Source of the DNA: Coralliovum pocilloporae
Lineage (GTDB): Bacteria; Pseudomonadota; Alphaproteobacteria; Rhizobiales; Cohaesibacteraceae
Direction: 5' to 3'
Length of the DNA stretch: 64,000 nt
Assembly (NCBI RefSeq): GCF_030845175.1
Contig: NZ_CP132542.1
Location: 558,001-622,000 of the forward strand
Every line of letters begins with the position of its first letter. Position 1 is the first letter of the stretch. The translations under genes were made by a program, and so were the position numbers. Positions 8,448-21,761 of this stretch are shown here, in pieces. Under the pieces are notes generated by a model. The model saw nothing but the letters and a program-made list of their open reading frames with translations, ran no database searches and was not told the origin of the DNA.

Positions 8448-10793
8448 ATGACACGACCTGACGATACTTTTGACCATGTGCCTTTGTCCGTGCCACAGCC
8501 GGGCGGCATTGCTGCGCGCGCCATGGGCCGGCGACCAGTGCCCTATCTTGATGGCCTGAACCCGGAACAACGCGATGCCGTTGAGACCACAGAAGGCCCG
8601 CTTCTTGTGCTGGCCGGAGCCGGCACAGGCAAGACCCGGGTTCTGACAACACGTATTGCCCATATTCTGGCCAGTGGCAAAGCCCATCCCAATCAGATCC
8701 TCGCCGTGACCTTTACCAACAAGGCCGCACGCGAAATGAAACACCGCATCGGCCAGTCGATTGGTGCCGGTGTTGAAGGCATGACATGGCTCGGCACGTT
8801 CCATTCCATCGGTATTCGCATTCTCCGCTACAGGCCGGAGCTGGTAGGGCTGAAGCCGAATTTCACGGTGCTGGATACGGACGACCAGCTCCGTCTTATG
8901 AAACAACTCATCCAGGCTGAAGGGCTTGATGACAAGCGCTGGCCCGCCCGGCAGTTCCTGTCCTATGTGGATGGCTGGAAAAACCGTGGTCTGACACCTG
9001 AACAAGTGCCGGATGGAGAAGCCGGAGCCTTTGGCAATGGAAAGGGCGGCAAACTCTACCAGGACTATCAGGCCCGCCTGAAGATCCTGAACGCTGTGGA
9101 TTTCGGTGACCTTCTGCTCGAGTGTATCCGCATGTTTCGGGAAAATCCCGATGTGCTGGCCGACTTCCAGCGCCGGTTCCGCTACATGCTGGTGGACGAG
9201 TATCAGGATACAAACATTGCCCAGTATCTCTGGCTGCGGATGCTTGCCCAGAAAAACCCGAATATCTGCTGCGTCGGCGATGATGACCAGTCCATCTATG
9301 GCTGGCGTGGTGCAGAAGTAGACAACATTCTCAGGTTTGAGAAGGACTTTCCCGGCGCCAGGGTCATCCGGCTTGAAAGAAATTACCGTTCCACACCGCA
9401 TATTCTGGCCTGCGCCTCCCATCTCATCTCCCATAACGAGGGACGACTAGGCAAAACGCTTTTCACAGATGTTGATGATCAGAACGCGGCAGAAAAAGTG
9501 TCTGTTGCATCAGCCTGGGACTCTGAAGAAGAAGCCCGTGCGATCGGGGAAGAGATTGAAGCTCTCCAATCCAAAAGCCACGCCCTCAATGATATCGCCA
9601 TTCTCGTCCGTGCATCCTTCCAGATGCGCGAATTCGAAGACCGGTTCATTACGCTGGGCCTGAATTACCGCGTCATCGGCGGCCCCCGTTTTTATGAACG
9701 GAAAGAAATTCGCGACGCGCTGGCCTATCTCCGGGTTGTTGTCCAGCCAGCCGATGATCTCGCATTTGAGCGCATCGTCAATGTGCCGAAGCGTGGTCTT
9801 GGTGACGCCACGCTGAAGATTGTCCATGCCTATGCCCGCGCGCGTGAAATTCCTCTGACCGAAGCCGTCCGCGACCTGGTGGAAACAGAAGAGCTGAAGC
9901 CAAAGCCGCGCAATACATTGAAGACATTGCTGCAGGACTTTGACCGCTGGGCGGGACTACTCTCATCAACCCCTCATTCAGAGGTCTGCGAGACCCTTCT
10001 GGATGAATCCGGTTACACCGAGATGTGGCAGAAGGACCGCAGCGCCGATGCACCCGGGCGTCTTGAAAACCTCAAGGAACTTATCCGTTCCATGGAAGAG
10101 TTCGAATCTCTGCCAAGCTTTCTCGAACATATCTCACTGGTCATGGACAGCGAGAATAACGAGAATGATGATGCGGTCAGCATCATGACGCTTCACTCTG
10201 CCAAAGGGCTTGAATTCGACACCGTTTTCCTGCCCGGCTGGGAGGAAGGCTTGTTCCCCCACCAGCGCGCGCTGGATGAAGCTGGACGCAGCGGACTTGA
10301 GGAAGAGCGGCGGTTGGCTTATGTGGGCGTCACCCGGGCGCGGAAAAAAGCCTTTATCTGGTTTGCCGGGAACAGGCGCATTCACGGTCTCTGGCAGAAT
10401 TCAATGCCATCCCGCTTTGTCGACGAGTTGCCCCAGGAGCACGTGGAAATCAAGGAAGCCTCATCCAGCTATGGTGGTTATGGCGGGCAAAGCCGTTTCG
10501 AACGGTCCTCATCCTTTTCAAGCGCCTATGACACGCCAGGATGGCAGCGGGCACAGAGAAGTGGCAGAAGCTCATCCGCGTCCGGCCACAGGTCATCAGC
10601 ACCGATGATCGAGGGTGAACTGATAGCCAAGAGCGTGATCGGTGGCTCTTCTCTTTATGAGAAAGGGGAACGTGTGTTCCATCAGAAATTCGGTTATGGA
10701 ACCATCCGCTCCATTGATGGAAACAAACTGACCATCGAATTCGAGAAAGCGGGTCAGAAACGCGTTCTCGATTCCTTTGTCGAGCGCCACTGA
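8448..10793 (+). CDS. uvrD: ATP-dependent DNA helicase UvrD/PcrA
   Basis: A 781-residue superfamily 1A helicase. It has Walker A AGAGTGKT near residue 57, motif Ia AVTFTNKAAREM, Walker B DEYQDTN, motif III GDDDQSIYGWRGA, motif V TLHSAKGLEFD and motif VI VGVTRARK. The C-terminal ~45 residues (GERVFHQKFGYGTIRSIDGN) form the Tudor-like domain of PcrA/UvrD that contacts RNA polymerase. A low-complexity Ser/Gly-rich linker precedes it. It unwinds DNA 3'-5' in nucleotide excision and mismatch repair. prmA starts 22 bases downstream. Confidence 0.93.
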   Translation: MTRPDDTFDHVPLSVPQPGGIAARAMGRRPVPYLDGLNPEQRDAVETTEGPLLVLAGAGTGKTRVLTTRIAHILASGKAHPNQILAVTFTNKAAREMKHRIGQSIGAGVEGMTWLGTFHSIGIRILRYRPELVGLKPNFTVLDTDDQLRLMKQLIQAEGLDDKRWPARQFLSYVDGWKNRGLTPEQVPDGEAGAFGNGKGGKLYQDYQARLKILNAVDFGDLLLECIRMFRENPDVLADFQRRFRYMLVDEYQDTNIAQYLWLRMLAQKNPNICCVGDDDQSIYGWRGAEVDNILRFEKDFPGARVIRLERNYRSTPHILACASHLISHNEGRLGKTLFTDVDDQNAAEKVSVASAWDSEEEARAIGEEIEALQSKSHALNDIAILVRASFQMREFEDRFITLGLNYRVIGGPRFYERKEIRDALAYLRVVVQPADDLAFERIVNVPKRGLGDATLKIVHAYARAREIPLTEAVRDLVETEELKPKPRNTLKTLLQDFDRWAGLLSSTPHSEVCETLLDESGYTEMWQKDRSADAPGRLENLKELIRSMEEFESLPSFLEHISLVMDSENNENDDAVSIMTLHSAKGLEFDTVFLPGWEEGLFPHQRALDEAGRSGLEEERRLAYVGVTRARKKAFIWFAGNRRIHGLWQNSMPSRFVDELPQEHVEIKEASSSYGGYGGQSRFERSSSFSSAYDTPGWQRAQRSGRSSSASGHRSSAPMIEGELIAKSVIGGSSLYEKGERVFHQKFGYGTIRSIDGNKLTIEFEKAGQKRVLDSFVERH

Positions 10794-10815
10794 TCTGTCC
10801 TGAAAGTCACATCCT

Positions 10816-11685
10816 ATGCCAGTATTACAAGCCAGTGTTACAGCCGACAAAGCCTTTGCTGACCGCGCCACGGACGCGCTTGAAGATCTGTTTTCCGAAG
10901 ATGGCACCCCCATCGCCTGTTTCGAGGTCGAAGACGGCGTCTGGTGTGCATCCGTCTACCTTGAAACAGAAGCCCCGGACACAGAAAGCAGCCGGATCAG
11001 GACGCATCTTGAAGCTCACGGACTGGCTGCTGGTCTTGTCATCGAAGAGCTGCCGGATACGGACTGGGTTACAGAAAGTCTTGCAGGCCTGACACCGGTG
11101 CCCGTTGGCCGGTTCCTGGTTCATGGCAGCCATGACAAGGATGCTGTACAGCCGCACATGATCAGCCTTCTGGTCGATGCGGCACAAGCCTTCGGAACGG
11201 GCCATCACGGCACCACATCGGGCTGCCTTCAGGCCATTGACGACCTTCTGAAAAAACGCAGCTTCCATCGCTGCATTGATGTGGGTACCGGCACAGGGGT
11301 TCTTGCTATGGCTCTGGCCAAACGGCTGCACCGCCCTGTGCTTGCATCCGACATTGATCCCATAGCGACCAGAGTGGCGAGGGATAATGCCCGCCTGAAC
11401 CAATGCCACCCCTGGACCAGCTGCATGACCGCAACAGGCACACACCACCCTGATGTTCAGAAGTCCGCTCCCTATGACCTGGTCGTCGCCAATATTCTGG
11501 CAGGGCCCCTGTCTGCACTGGCGCCAGACCTCACCCGAATTCTGACACAAGACGGTCGTCTTATCCTGTCCGGGCTCCTTGAACGGCAAGGGAACTGGAT
11601 CCTGACCCGCTATCGCCAGCATGGCCTTTATCTCGAACGGCGCTACGTGAGGGAAGGCTGGCTGACCTTGATCCTTAAACGTTAG
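10816..11685 (+). CDS. prmA: Ribosomal protein L11 methyltransferase
   Basis: A 289-residue class I SAM-dependent methyltransferase. The SAM-binding motif DVGTGTGVLAMALAKRL is at ~155-171, preceded by the PrmA hallmark AFGTGHHGTTSGCL. A PrmA-type catalytic motif VVANILAGPLSALAPDL follows. The N-terminal ~100 residues are the expected L11-recognition domain. It trimethylates ribosomal protein L11. It lies directly after uvrD and before the aminopeptidase gene, in the same direction. Confidence 0.9.
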   Translation: MPVLQASVTADKAFADRATDALEDLFSEDGTPIACFEVEDGVWCASVYLETEAPDTESSRIRTHLEAHGLAAGLVIEELPDTDWVTESLAGLTPVPVGRFLVHGSHDKDAVQPHMISLLVDAAQAFGTGHHGTTSGCLQAIDDLLKKRSFHRCIDVGTGTGVLAMALAKRLHRPVLASDIDPIATRVARDNARLNQCHPWTSCMTATGTHHPDVQKSAPYDLVVANILAGPLSALAPDLTRILTQDGRLILSGLLERQGNWILTRYRQHGLYLERRYVREGWLTLILKR

Positions 11686-11769
11686 GATCCCGACCTTGAA
11701 AACACGTATAGATCGAAAGATTAACTTGAAATGAGTGAATTTATAAAAAATAACTCAAAAGAAGTTAAA

Positions 11770-13602
11770 ATGTACATGACAAAGCCCATGTTCCAGTCCT
11801 ATGAGCAGACATCCAATCCGAGATTTGGCCGTGAGCGGTGTACCCGATTGCGGGACTGGCTCTCCAGTAACGGTCTGGATGGATTTCTTGTTCCGCGTTC
11901 AGATGAACATCAGGGGGAATACGTCCCTCCCCACGCAGAACGCCTTGCCTGGCTGACCGGCTTCAACGGTTCTGCAGGCCTTTCAATTGTGCTGAGAGAC
12001 ACGGCGGCCATTTTTGTCGATGGCCGGTACACTATCCAGGTCAAGGAACAGGTGGATACGAGTGTTTTTGAGCCGAGACATCTGATCGAGAACCCGCCAA
12101 AGGACTGGCTGGCTGAAACGCTGTCAGAAGGACAGAAACTGGCCTACGATCCCTGGCTGCATACAGTGTCCGAGATCAAGAGCCTCCGCAAAGCGGTGGA
12201 GGGTGCAGGTGCCGAACTGGTCAAGATTGACCAGAACGCCGTCGATGCAATCTGGACAGACCAGCCTGATGCGCCTGCGGGCGCCGTTCAGCTTCATCCT
12301 CTTGCCCTGGCGGGTGAAAGCAGCGACAGAAAACTTTCAAAACTGGCAGAAACCCTCGTAGAAAAGACAGTTGATGCGACGGTACTGACTCAGCCGGATT
12401 CAATTGCCTGGCTGCTGAATGTCCGTGGGTCGGACGTCTCGCATACCCCCCTGCCCTTGTCTTTTGCGATCCTCCACAAGGATGGTGCTCTGCACTGGTT
12501 CATCTCCGGAGAGAAGGTAAAAGGCATTGCTGACAGCTTTTCTGATCAGATCACCCAGTGCGAGCCGGATACATTCAACACAGCGCTCGAAGAGCTCGGC
12601 AAAGCGAATGCAACTGTGCTTCTGGACCCGGCCTGGGCAGCAGATGCCATTGCCAGTCTGGTAGAAGATAACGGCGGCTCAATACTGGCAGAAGCAGACA
12701 TCTGTCTCCTGCCCAAGGCACGGAAAAACGCCGCCGAAATCGAAGGAACCAGGCAGGCTCATATTCGTGATGGTGTTGCTTATGCGAAGTTTCTCTGCTG
12801 GCTGGATGAGGAAATCGCCAATGGTGAACCAACCGAAATCTCCGTCGCCAGAACGCTCGAAGGCTTCCGCGCGGCAAGTGGAGAACTGAAGGATATTTCC
12901 TTCGATACCATCTCTGCAGCAGGCCCTCATGGTGCAATTAACCATTATCGAGTTACTTTTGATACAGATCTTCCTCTTTCGACCGGCCCTGTCTTCCTGA
13001 TTGACTCCGGCGCGCAGTATGAAGATGGCACCACCGACATCACACGAACCATTGCTGTCGATGCACAAAGCCTCGAGGTCCGCACCCGGAACACGCTGGT
13101 CCTGAAGGGTATGATTGCCATTTCCACAGCCCGCTTCCCAAAAGGCACAACAGGCGGCCATCTGGATGCTCTGGCTCGCATGGCTCTATGGCAGAACGGT
13201 CTGGATTTCGATCACGGGACCGGTCATGGCGTGGGCTCCTACCTCTCCGTTCACGAAGGTCCGCAGCGCATTTCTAAAGCCTCGATGGTTCCGCTTGAGC
13301 CAGGCATGATTCTGTCTAACGAGCCGGGCTACTACAAGGAAGACGCGTACGGTATCCGTATTGAAAATCTGATTGTTGTCCGTGAGGCTGAAGAGGTTCC
13401 GGGTGGCGACCGCCCTATGTACTCATTCGAGACCCTGACACTTGCGCCCATCGACCAGCGGCTGATTGAAAAGAGCCTGCTGTCCGATGAGGAGAAGGCA
13501 TGGCTGAACAGTTATCACCAGACTGTTTTCCAGACCCTGTCTCCACATCTGGGTGATCATGAACGCCGCTGGCTTCAGCAGGCGACGGATATGATCGCTT
13601 AG
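11770..13602 (+). CDS. Aminopeptidase P family protein (M24B, Xaa-Pro aminopeptidase)
   Basis: A three-domain aminopeptidase P of about 610 residues, two creatinase-like N domains plus the pita-bread M24 domain. The metal ligands of M24B enzymes are present: Asp in FLIDSGAQYEDGTTDITRT (two Asp), His in DHGTGHGVGSYLSVHEGP, and Glu in SNEPGYY and IRIENLIVV. It removes N-terminal residues before proline. The frame is open from 11731, but I prefer the ATG at 11770 because a weak AGAAG lies just upstream and homologs begin close to the MFQSYE segment. The stop codon abuts copy B of the dispersed repeat. Confidence 0.88.
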   Translation: MYMTKPMFQSYEQTSNPRFGRERCTRLRDWLSSNGLDGFLVPRSDEHQGEYVPPHAERLAWLTGFNGSAGLSIVLRDTAAIFVDGRYTIQVKEQVDTSVFEPRHLIENPPKDWLAETLSEGQKLAYDPWLHTVSEIKSLRKAVEGAGAELVKIDQNAVDAIWTDQPDAPAGAVQLHPLALAGESSDRKLSKLAETLVEKTVDATVLTQPDSIAWLLNVRGSDVSHTPLPLSFAILHKDGALHWFISGEKVKGIADSFSDQITQCEPDTFNTALEELGKANATVLLDPAWAADAIASLVEDNGGSILAEADICLLPKARKNAAEIEGTRQAHIRDGVAYAKFLCWLDEEIANGEPTEISVARTLEGFRAASGELKDISFDTISAAGPHGAINHYRVTFDTDLPLSTGPVFLIDSGAQYEDGTTDITRTIAVDAQSLEVRTRNTLVLKGMIAISTARFPKGTTGGHLDALARMALWQNGLDFDHGTGHGVGSYLSVHEGPQRISKASMVPLEPGMILSNEPGYYKEDAYGIRIENLIVVREAEEVPGGDRPMYSFETLTLAPIDQRLIEKSLLSDEEKAWLNSYHQTVFQTLSPHLGDHERRWLQQATDMIA

Positions 13603-13705
13603 AGCGTGCTTCTGAAAAGTTGATAGACTTTTCAGATAAAAGCTCGTGCAGAAACAAACTCTTAAAGCACCACCGCCGGTTCAGGTTAAAGGTCTGGTGC
13701 TTTAA
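13603..13705 (+). repeat. Dispersed two-hairpin intergenic element, copy B
   Basis: It starts at the base after the aminopeptidase stop codon and spans ~103 bp. Left hairpin arms are CTGAAAAGT / ACTTTTCAG around the 6-base loop TGATAG, with outer arms GCGTGCTT and AAGCTCG. Right arms TTAAAGCACC / GGTGCTTTAA are a perfect 10-bp match. It sits between convergent genes (aminopeptidase +, ligA -); no separate classical terminator is evident at this junction. Confidence 0.9.
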
Positions 13706-13737
13706 TAGGCGATCCTTATCCAGGGAACAAAACGCGT

Positions 13738-17564
<3,827 letters not shown>

Positions 17565-17580
17565 GATCCGATGATTGTCC

Positions 17581-18429
17581 TTAGCTGAGACCTGTCAGAG
17601 TACCCACTGTCTTGCTGATCCAGGAGCCCTTGTTTTCCTGCGGCTTGTAACCACCTTCCGCAAGAAGTTCATAGGCCCGCTGGTACCATTCGCTGTCCGG
17701 GAAGTTATGTCCAAGCACAGCAGCAGCGGTCTGCGCTTCCGGTACAACTCCGAGCGCCAGATAGGTCTCGGTCAGACGGAGAAGCGCTTCCTCCACATGA
17801 CGTGTGGTCTGATATTCGGAAACAACGGTTTTGAAGCGGTTCGCCGCAGCAATATATTCCTGCCGCTCCTGATAGTACCGGCCCACCTGCATTTCCTTAC
17901 CGGCAAGCTGATCGAGCGTAACACGTACTTTCTGGCGCGCATCATCCGTATAATCCGATTCAGGATAACGCTGCACCAGCTCACGCATGGCTCTCAGCGC
18001 CTTGGCTGTCATTTCCTGATCACGGGTCACATCCGGGATCTGGCGGAAATAGGACTGGCCGATCAGATATTGCACATAAGCGGCATCTTCATCGCCCGGA
18101 TACAGCGTGATGAAACGACGAGCCGAAGAGATCGCATCGTCATACCGGGCGTTCTGGAAATTCGTATAGGTACTCAGCACAAGAGACTTCTTGGCCCAGG
18201 TCGAATAGGGATGCTGACGGTCAAGATCCTTGAACTTCTTCTGGGCCGTCGAGACATCGCCTGAGTTCAGAGCAGCCAGTCCCTCGTTATAGAGCCGGTC
18301 AGCCGGCTCGTCCTTGAAAGCCAGATCATCCAGCGATTCTTCAGTGCTGGAACAGGCTGCAAGAAACGTCATACAAGCTGCAGCAAGCCAACCGAAATAC
18401 GCTGGTACTGTTTTCCGAGTGCTATTCAT
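17581..18429 (-). CDS. bamD: Outer membrane assembly lipoprotein BamD (ComL)
   Basis: A 282-residue lipoprotein. The signal peptide ends in the lipobox LAAC with the lipidated Cys at residue 26. The mature part is a run of TPR-like helices (RLYNEGLAALNSGDVSTAQKKF, YVQYLIGQSYFRQIPDVTRDQ, ALRAMRELVQRYPESDY) characteristic of BamD. It is the essential lipoprotein of the BAM complex that inserts beta-barrel proteins in the outer membrane. It heads the bamD-recN-ligA unit. The 277 bases before it to lpxC contain the lpxC terminator and no gene. Confidence 0.92.
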   Translation of the reverse strand: MNSTRKTVPAYFGWLAAACMTFLAACSSTEESLDDLAFKDEPADRLYNEGLAALNSGDVSTAQKKFKDLDRQHPYSTWAKKSLVLSTYTNFQNARYDDAISSARRFITLYPGDEDAAYVQYLIGQSYFRQIPDVTRDQEMTAKALRAMRELVQRYPESDYTDDARQKVRVTLDQLAGKEMQVGRYYQERQEYIAAANRFKTVVSEYQTTRHVEEALLRLTETYLALGVVPEAQTAAAVLGHNFPDSEWYQRAYELLAEGGYKPQENKGSWISKTVGTLTGLS

Positions 18430-18631
18430 CGCCTGAATTTATCCCATAACGCTGTAGCCATACGCTGAGGCAAAACAATACTGCCGCAGAGCTGCCCATG
18501 ACAAGTCACCAAAGACCGTTTGATGTCTTTACCCTAAATCCACCTCGAACGCCAAGCCCGATGCCATGAAATTGGAGCGGAACTAAGGCAATTTTTCCAC
18601 CCATGGCCGACGGGTTACACCCTTTCAGGGC

Positions 18632-18662
18632 ATAAAAGCAAAAGGGGCCAGAAACCGGCCCC
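18632..18662 (-). terminator. Rho-independent terminator of lpxC
   Basis: On the - strand a GC-rich stem (GGGGCCGG / TGGCCCC with a short loop) is followed by TTTTGCTTTT, about 45 bases after the lpxC stop codon. Confidence 0.85.
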
Positions 18663-18706
18663 GCAATAATGCCCCCGGACACGCCGGGATATTCCGGTAA
18701 TCCCTG

Positions 18707-19657
18707 TTACGAAACATCCGCACGGAATGCAGCAGCGGCAATACCAGCTGGCAATTCCCCATGGCCAACCGTGCGGGTCGGAGCTTCTTCAACATATTCC
18801 CAGGCGTCGGGGTCAGCAAACAGGGCCTTGACCATGTTGATATTCACACGATGGCCACCACGATAAGAGCGATAAAGCCCAAGAATAGGCGCCCCCGCAA
18901 GAGACAGGTCACCAACAGCATCAAGGGTCTTGTGCCGAACAAACTCGTCCGGGTACCGCAGCCCTTCAGGGTTGACCACTTCATCGTCACCCAGAACAAC
19001 CGTGTTATCGAGCGAGGAGCCAAGTGCATAACCCATGGCCCAGAGACCTTCCACATCCTTCATGAAGCCAAAGGTCCGCGCTCTGCTCAACTCATCACGG
19101 AAAACAGCCGGGGACAGATCACCGGAAAATTTCTGGCGACCGATAACCGGCGTATCAAAATCAATCTCGACCTCAAACCGGCTGCCATCAAACGGACGAA
19201 GCTCTGCATAGGACTGGCCATTCTCAATCCGGACAGGCTTCAGAACCTTGATGAAGCGGCGGGCACGGCGCTGCTGCTTAAGCCCGACCTGCTCGAAAGC
19301 ATCGATATAGGCAGCGGAACTGCCGTCAAAGACCGGAACTTCCGGGCCATCAATCTCAATCAGAACATTGTCCACGCCATAGGCAACAAGAGCAGCCATC
19401 AGATGCTCGACCGTTGCAACAGACACGCTGCTCGGATCACCAAGCACAGTGCACAGCTCTGTTGCAGACACAACCTTGTGGGACGCGCGGATTTCGTAAT
19501 CCTTGCCATCTTCGGAACGCAGAAAAACAATACCATGATCATCTTCAGCAGGATGAAGCGTCATCGAGACCGGCTTACCACTGTGAACACCGATACCGGA
19601 AAGTTCCACAGGCTCAGCCAGAGTGTGTTGCCGCCGCACGTCAGTCATGGTCATCAT
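18707..19657 (-). CDS. lpxC: UDP-3-O-acyl-N-acetylglucosamine deacetylase
   Basis: A zinc deacetylase of about 316 residues catalysing the committed step of lipid A synthesis. Zinc ligands His85 (VEHLMAAL), His242 and Asp246 (RHKTLDAVGD) and the catalytic His269 (YRGGHRVNINM) are all present. The frame stays open to 19723, but the start at 19657 fits because family members begin close to the QHTLAEPVELSGIGVHSG segment. It is separated from ftsZ by a strong terminator, so it has its own promoter in the 19658-19820 stretch. Confidence 0.95.
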   Translation of the reverse strand: MMTMTDVRRQHTLAEPVELSGIGVHSGKPVSMTLHPAEDDHGIVFLRSEDGKDYEIRASHKVVSATELCTVLGDPSSVSVATVEHLMAALVAYGVDNVLIEIDGPEVPVFDGSSAAYIDAFEQVGLKQQRRARRFIKVLKPVRIENGQSYAELRPFDGSRFEVEIDFDTPVIGRQKFSGDLSPAVFRDELSRARTFGFMKDVEGLWAMGYALGSSLDNTVVLGDDEVVNPEGLRYPDEFVRHKTLDAVGDLSLAGAPILGLYRSYRGGHRVNINMVKALFADPDAWEYVEEAPTRTVGHGELPAGIAAAAFRADVS

Positions 19658-19819
19658 TCTGTCCCGAAAGATTTTATTATTGGATTTTCGAATCTGCGCC
19701 CTTAAGCCCTGATGGCTGCACAATACAAGTCACCCGCAACGGGTACAAATCACGCTTTCTTACTGTTTGTTACGATTTTCAGAAAACTTTCAGATGCTGT
19801 AATTCATTGAATTTAAACG

Positions 19820-19849
19820 AAAAACAGGGGCAGAAAATCTGCCCCTGTC
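19820..19849 (-). terminator. Rho-independent terminator of ftsZ
   Basis: A perfect 11-bp stem ACAGGGGCAGA / TCTGCCCCTGT with a 3-base loop, followed on the - strand by TTTTTCG. It lies 29 bases after the ftsZ stop and marks the end of the dcw transcript. Confidence 0.92.
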
Positions 19850-19877
19850 ATAATCTGTAACAGTCTGTATCAGACGA

Positions 19878-21659
19878 TCAGTTCGCCTGGCGACGGAGGA
19901 ATGCCGGGATTTCCAGCTGCTCATCCTCATGAGCCTGTGGCTGAGGCTGGGCACGGCCACGCGGATCAAGCTGACCCTGCTGCGGCTGATACATGCCCTG
20001 AGGTGCCGGGCGCGGCTTTGCAAATTCGCTGCGCGGAGCCTGCTGTGGCGCATAAGCCTGAGGAGGAGCCATCTGGGCTGTGGCAGGCATCTGCGGGCGA
20101 ACCTGCTGGGTCGGAGCCGGAGCAGGTTCTGCTTCAGCAGCCTCATGCTCCTTGCGACCCAGGCCAACATTGGCCAGGCGGCGCAGAATGGTCATCGGAC
20201 CTTTTTCCTCAGCCTCAGGAGCAGTTTCCTGAGGAGCTTCTGGAGCCATGCGAGCCTGAAACTCTCGCTGACCGACCGGCGGGAACTCTTCCATACGCGG
20301 CATACGCGGTGCACGAGGCTCAGGCATTTCAGCCTGCGGCGGAATGAAATGACGCTGCGGTGCTGGCTGTTCAGCAACTTCCGGAGCTGGCATCGGATCG
20401 ATTTCCGGCTGCGGCTCTGGCTCACTGAATGCTGGCATTTCCGGGCGGAAAGGCTCAATCATCACATCCGGATCTTCAGCACTGGCAACCGGAGCTGCTT
20501 CCATTTCCTCATACTGCATCAGATCAGCGGAAACCTGCTCCTGGACATCATCACGGATGATGAACTGCGGCAGTTCCACTTCTTCTGCGTGCTCTTCCTC
20601 GGCAACTTCTTCATGCTGCTCGACGGTCAGCGTTTCACGCTGCTGAGCCAGCTCGGAAAGACGGATTTCAGCAGGGGTCACCTCTTCAAGGATCTCCTGA
20701 TCGATACCCGTTGCCACAACAGAGACGCGGATGACACCCTCAAGGCCTTCATCAAACGTAGCGCCCAGAATGATATTGGCTTCCGGATCGACTTCCTCGC
20801 GGATGCGGGTTGCCGCTTCGTCCACTTCAAACAGGGTCAGATCCTGACCACCGGTGATCGAAATCAGCAGACCGCGTGCACCCTGCATGGAGATGTCATC
20901 CAGCAGCGGGTTGGCAATAGCCGCTTCAGCAGCCTGAACAGCACGACGGTCACCGGACGCTTCACCGGTACCCATCATCGCCTTGCCCATCTCGCGCATG
21001 ATTGAGCGAACATCAGCAAAGTCCAGATTGATCAGGCCTTCCTTGACCATCAGATCCGTGATGCAGGCCACGCCGGAATAAAGCACTTCGTCAGCCATGG
21101 AGAAGGCATCAGCGAATGTGGTTTTCTCATTGGCGATACGGAACAGGTTCTGGTTCGGAATGCAGATCAGCGTATCCACATTCTTCTGCAGTTCATCAAT
21201 GCCGCTTTCCGCAATACGCATGCGGCGCTGGCCTTCGAAGTGGAACGGCTTGGTGACCACGCCGACTGTGAGAATGCCATGTTCACGCGCAGCCCGGGCG
21301 ATCACAGGAGCTGCCCCCGTACCCGTGCCGCCTCCCATACCTGCGGTGATGAAAACCATGTGTGAGCCAGCCAGATGGTCATTGATCTCATCAATCACCT
21401 CTTCGGCAGCAGCACGACCGATTTCCGGCTGAGAACCTGCGCCGAGCCCCTCGGTCACGGCAATTCCCATCTGGACCACACGCTCGGCCTGAGACGTGGA
21501 CAACGCCTGGGCATCGGTATTGGCAACGACGAACTCAACGCCCTGCAATCCGGCTGTGATCATGTTGTTGACGGCGTTGCCGCCAGCTCCACCAACACCA
21601 AACACCGTGATACGCGGCTTCAGTTCTGTGATATCGGGCATCTTCAAATTAATGGTCAT
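19878..21659 (-). CDS. ftsZ: Cell division protein FtsZ
   Basis: A 593-residue tubulin homologue that forms the Z ring. The GTP-binding loop [10 protein letters not shown] is at residues 109-118 and the T7 synergy loop is [13 protein letters not shown]. The globular part ends near residue 320. A ~250-residue linker follows, rich in Glu, Pro, Gln and Ala. The C-terminal peptide [14 protein letters not shown] is the docking site for FtsA and other partners. The protein is much longer than E. coli FtsZ (383 residues), as in several alphaproteobacteria. A 102-bp gap with two GANTC sites separates it from ftsA. Confidence 0.97.
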   Translation of the reverse strand: MTINLKMPDITELKPRITVFGVGGAGGNAVNNMITAGLQGVEFVVANTDAQALSTSQAERVVQMGIAVTEGLGAGSQPEIGRAAAEEVIDEINDHLAGSHMVFITAGMGGGTGTGAAPVIARAAREHGILTVGVVTKPFHFEGQRRMRIAESGIDELQKNVDTLICIPNQNLFRIANEKTTFADAFSMADEVLYSGVACITDLMVKEGLINLDFADVRSIMREMGKAMMGTGEASGDRRAVQAAEAAIANPLLDDISMQGARGLLISITGGQDLTLFEVDEAATRIREEVDPEANIILGATFDEGLEGVIRVSVVATGIDQEILEEVTPAEIRLSELAQQRETLTVEQHEEVAEEEHAEEVELPQFIIRDDVQEQVSADLMQYEEMEAAPVASAEDPDVMIEPFRPEMPAFSEPEPQPEIDPMPAPEVAEQPAPQRHFIPPQAEMPEPRAPRMPRMEEFPPVGQREFQARMAPEAPQETAPEAEEKGPMTILRRLANVGLGRKEHEAAEAEPAPAPTQQVRPQMPATAQMAPPQAYAPQQAPRSEFAKPRPAPQGMYQPQQGQLDPRGRAQPQPQAHEDEQLEIPAFLRRQAN

Positions 21660-21719
21660 GGCATCCTCGTCGGGCTTGGACGGCCATTCCCGCCGTCTCG
21701 ACCTCTCTCAGTATTCTCC

Positions 21720-21734
21720 GATTCACCTTGATTC
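21720..21734. promoter_or_regulatory. Paired GANTC sites in the ftsA-ftsZ intergenic region
   Basis: Two GATTC pentamers at 21720-21724 and 21730-21734 lie about 60-75 bases upstream of the ftsZ start. GANTC is the CcrM methylation target, and in Caulobacter and relatives such sites in ftsZ and other cell-cycle promoters allow GcrA/CcrM control. The sites are directly visible; the regulation is inferred. Confidence 0.45.
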
Positions 21735-21761
21735 GACGAGGTTAAACCGGAAAAAGATGTA

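Noticed and set aside
8193..9434. Open reading frame of 413 codons antisense to uvrD
   Set aside because: It lies across the strongly conserved helicase gene, its translation shows no recognisable domain, and long antisense frames are expected opposite GC-biased codons.
13415..13657. Short - strand ORF here and another at 47726-47947 with nearly identical N-termini
   Set aside because: Both begin inside the dispersed repeat (the shared peptide is a translation of the hairpin) and then run into unrelated sequence, so the similarity is repeat-derived and not a gene family.
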